Assembly (NCBI GenBank): GCA_902768435.1
Contig: CACXLJ010000001.1
Coordinates: 1-64,000 of the forward strand
From: an uncultured Bacteroidales bacterium
GTDB lineage: Bacteria; Bacteroidota; Bacteroidia; Bacteroidales; Muribaculaceae
Direction of reading: 5' to 3'
Length of the DNA: 64,000 nucleotides
Below are positions 62,647 to 64,000 of this stretch, one piece after another. Position 1 is the stretch's first letter. Each line of letters begins with the position of its first letter. The notes beneath the pieces were generated by a model. That model made no database searches. It had not been told where the DNA came from and saw only the letters and a list, made by a program, of their open reading frames with translations. A program made the translations under genes and the position numbers.

Positions 62647-63780
62647 ATGATGACATTCCAAATAAAAGCCACCAATCCCGATAGCAAGGCGCGTGCCGGT
62701 ATCATCGAGACCGACCACGGCAACATACTCACCCCCATCTTCATGCCTGTGGGCACTGTGGGCGCTATCAAGGCGGTGCACATGCACGAGATGAAGGAGC
62801 AAGTGAAGGCGCAGATTATTCTGGGCAACACCTATCACCTGTACTTGCGTCCGGGCATGGACATCATTGAGCGTGCCGGCGGTCTGCACAAGTTTAACGG
62901 ATGGGATCGCCCCATTCTCACCGATAGTGGCGGATTTCAGGTGTTTTCGCTGTCATCTAACCGCAAGCTCAAGGAGGAGGGCGTCACCTTCCGCAGCCAC
63001 ATCGATGGCTCGAAACACCTGTTCACGCCCGAGAAGGTGGTCGACATTCAGCGCTCCATTGGCAGCGACATCATGATGGCGCTCGATGAGTGCCCTCCAG
63101 GCACAAGCGACTACCGCTACTCCGAGAAGTCGTTGCGGCTCACGCAGCAGTGGCTTGAGCGAGGCTGGAAACACTACAAGGAAACAGAACCCCGCTATGG
63201 CCATTATCAGGCATTCTTCCCCATTGTGCAGGGCTGCACCTACGAAGATTTGCGTCGTGACGCTGCCAAGCATGTGGCCGACCTGGGTGCCGATGGCAAT
63301 GCCATTGGCGGACTCGCGGTAGGGGAGCCCACCGATGTCATGTATGAGATGATTGAAGTGGTCAACGAGGTTCTGCCCCTCGACAAGCCCCGCTACCTGA
63401 TGGGCGTGGGCACGCCTGCCAACATACTGGAGGCGATTGACCGTGGCGTGGATATGATGGACTGCGTGATGCCCACCCGCAACGGGCGCAACGGCATGCT
63501 TTTCACCAAGCATGGCATCATGAACATGCGCAACAAGAAGTGGGCCGACGACTTCAGCCCCCTGCAGGAAGATGGTCCCGCACTGGTCGACCAACTCTAT
63601 AGCAAGGCTTATCTGCGTCACCTTTTCATAGCACAGGAGATTCTGGCCATGCAGATTGCCAGTATTCACAACCTGGCCTTCTACCTGTGGCTGGTGGGCG
63701 AGGCCAGGGAGCATATCGTTGCCGGAGATTTCAAGTCGTGGAAAACGGCGATGGTCGAGAATGTTACCCGTCGTTTGTAA
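62647..63780 (+). CDS. tgt: tRNA-guanine transglycosylase
   Basis: A 377-residue enzyme that swaps guanine 34 for preQ1 in tRNAs for Asp, Asn, His and Tyr, the committed step of queuosine formation. 'GNTYHLYLRPG', 'ILTDSGGFQVFSLS' (catalytic Asp region), 'SDIMMALDECPPGTSDY', 'GGLAVGEPTDVMYEM', the nucleophile region 'GVDMMDCVMPTRNGRNGM' (Asp at MMDC), and the C-terminal part match bacterial Tgt. The three Cys and one His of the usual zinc site are not all visible in this copy, since the C-terminal segment shows no C-x-C-x2-C. Two ATGs occur in tandem at 62647 and 62650; either could be used. Confidence 0.94.
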   Translation: MMTFQIKATNPDSKARAGIIETDHGNILTPIFMPVGTVGAIKAVHMHEMKEQVKAQIILGNTYHLYLRPGMDIIERAGGLHKFNGWDRPILTDSGGFQVFSLSSNRKLKEEGVTFRSHIDGSKHLFTPEKVVDIQRSIGSDIMMALDECPPGTSDYRYSEKSLRLTQQWLERGWKHYKETEPRYGHYQAFFPIVQGCTYEDLRRDAAKHVADLGADGNAIGGLAVGEPTDVMYEMIEVVNEVLPLDKPRYLMGVGTPANILEAIDRGVDMMDCVMPTRNGRNGMLFTKHGIMNMRNKKWADDFSPLQEDGPALVDQLYSKAYLRHLFIAQEILAMQIASIHNLAFYLWLVGEAREHIVAGDFKSWKTAMVENVTRRL

Positions 63781-63797
63781 TTTAATTCACTGTGTAA

Positions 63798-64000
63798 ATG
63801 GGACTGATAAGGCGAAATAAGAAGGGTAGTGATTCCATCATTCAGAACTCCGATAAATGGGAGATTCTTGACGATGGCACTCAGGCTACGCGTTCAGATA
63901 TCGATTTTACTCAAATCGAGATACCGCAAGATTCGCCCAAGAACCTGCAGGAGGTCGCCTCCGAAGTTGTCCCCGACAACGACTGTGCCCCGTCAACTGA
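63798..64000 (+). CDS. Start of an unidentified gene (cut by the window end)
   Basis: Open frame from the ATG at 63798 to the end of the window, 67 full codons: MGLIRRNKKGSDSIIQNSDK at the start, then an acidic, Ser/Pro-rich stretch with no membrane segment. It begins 17 bases after tgt and is likely cotranscribed. In many Bacteroidetes an LptF/LptG-type permease follows tgt, but this N-terminus does not resemble one. Not assignable from this fragment. Confidence 0.6.
   Translation, partial: MGLIRRNKKGSDSIIQNSDKWEILDDGTQATRSDIDFTQIEIPQDSPKNLQEVASEVVPDNDCAPST

Overview
The window comes from the chromosome of an anaerobic Bacteroidales bacterium, most likely a gut member of the Muribaculaceae, Prevotellaceae or Bacteroidaceae. 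Three things support this. Gene families largely confined to this phylum are present (DUF4835, DUF5606, DUF4301, DUF5686, carboxynorspermidine decarboxylase NspC, carboxypeptidase-regulatory-domain outer-membrane barrels). The dnaN-exonuclease-coaBC-DUF4835-recN-rlmB-nusB-yajC-ybbR-coaE gene order is typical of the order. Nearly every transcription unit is preceded by the Bacteroides-type -7 element TAnnTTTG. I cannot fix the genus without a search.

Layout. 1-1.8 kb: the end of a secreted dockerin-type protein and two related small lipoproteins. 1.9-7.6 kb: trmN6, a tRNA-dihydrouridine synthase, an ABC-F translation factor and a secreted M13 peptidase. 7.7-18.3 kb: the long dnaN-to-coaE housekeeping operon, then DUF5606 and an NlpC/P60 lipoprotein. 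18.4-24.0 kb: aroE-comEC (leftward), an MCE-domain protein and dnaA. 24.1-35.4 kb: a COG2509 flavoprotein with DUF1963, a HAD phosphatase, nadC, rlmH, pcrA-nspC, a DEFD-type RNA helicase, and a leftward operon of a B3/B4-domain protein, a threonylcarbamoyl-AMP synthase and a thioredoxin lipoprotein. 35.5-43.0 kb: two convergent nucleoside phosphorylases, rpsF-rpsR-rplI, DUF4301 with a secreted thioredoxin, and a RelA-type (p)ppGpp synthetase.

43.1-45.5 kb is the accessory-looking part. It holds two tandem paralogous lipoproteins, each with two YGPP motifs, a radical SAM/SPASM enzyme, and a chloramphenicol-acetyltransferase-like gene whose end interlocks with the radical SAM gene. This is the best candidate for a poorly described system, probably peptide modification of surface lipoproteins. 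45.6-64.0 kb: a second M13 peptidase, a TonB-type barrel, a LiaF-like membrane protein opposite a membrane-anchored LytTR regulator, ppdK with a structured leader, rlmD, a CYTH protein, a DUF5686 barrel, the aguB-aguA putrescine pathway with a small gene in front, a 69-residue orphan, tgt, and the start of an unidentified gene.

Working together: translation and RNA modification dominate (trmN6, dus, ABC-F, rlmB, rlmH, rlmD, tgt, sua5, B3/B4 protein, rpsF/rpsR/rplI, relA). AguA and AguB make putrescine, and NspC is the last step of the carboxyspermidine route to spermidine. Non-coding structure is informative: three divergent promoter pairs share exactly the same 21-nt spacer between their -7 boxes, two inward-facing pairs overlap or abut, and the rpsF promoter lies inside the terminator stem of the gene upstream. 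I saw no tRNA, rRNA, CRISPR array, insertion sequence or phage gene.
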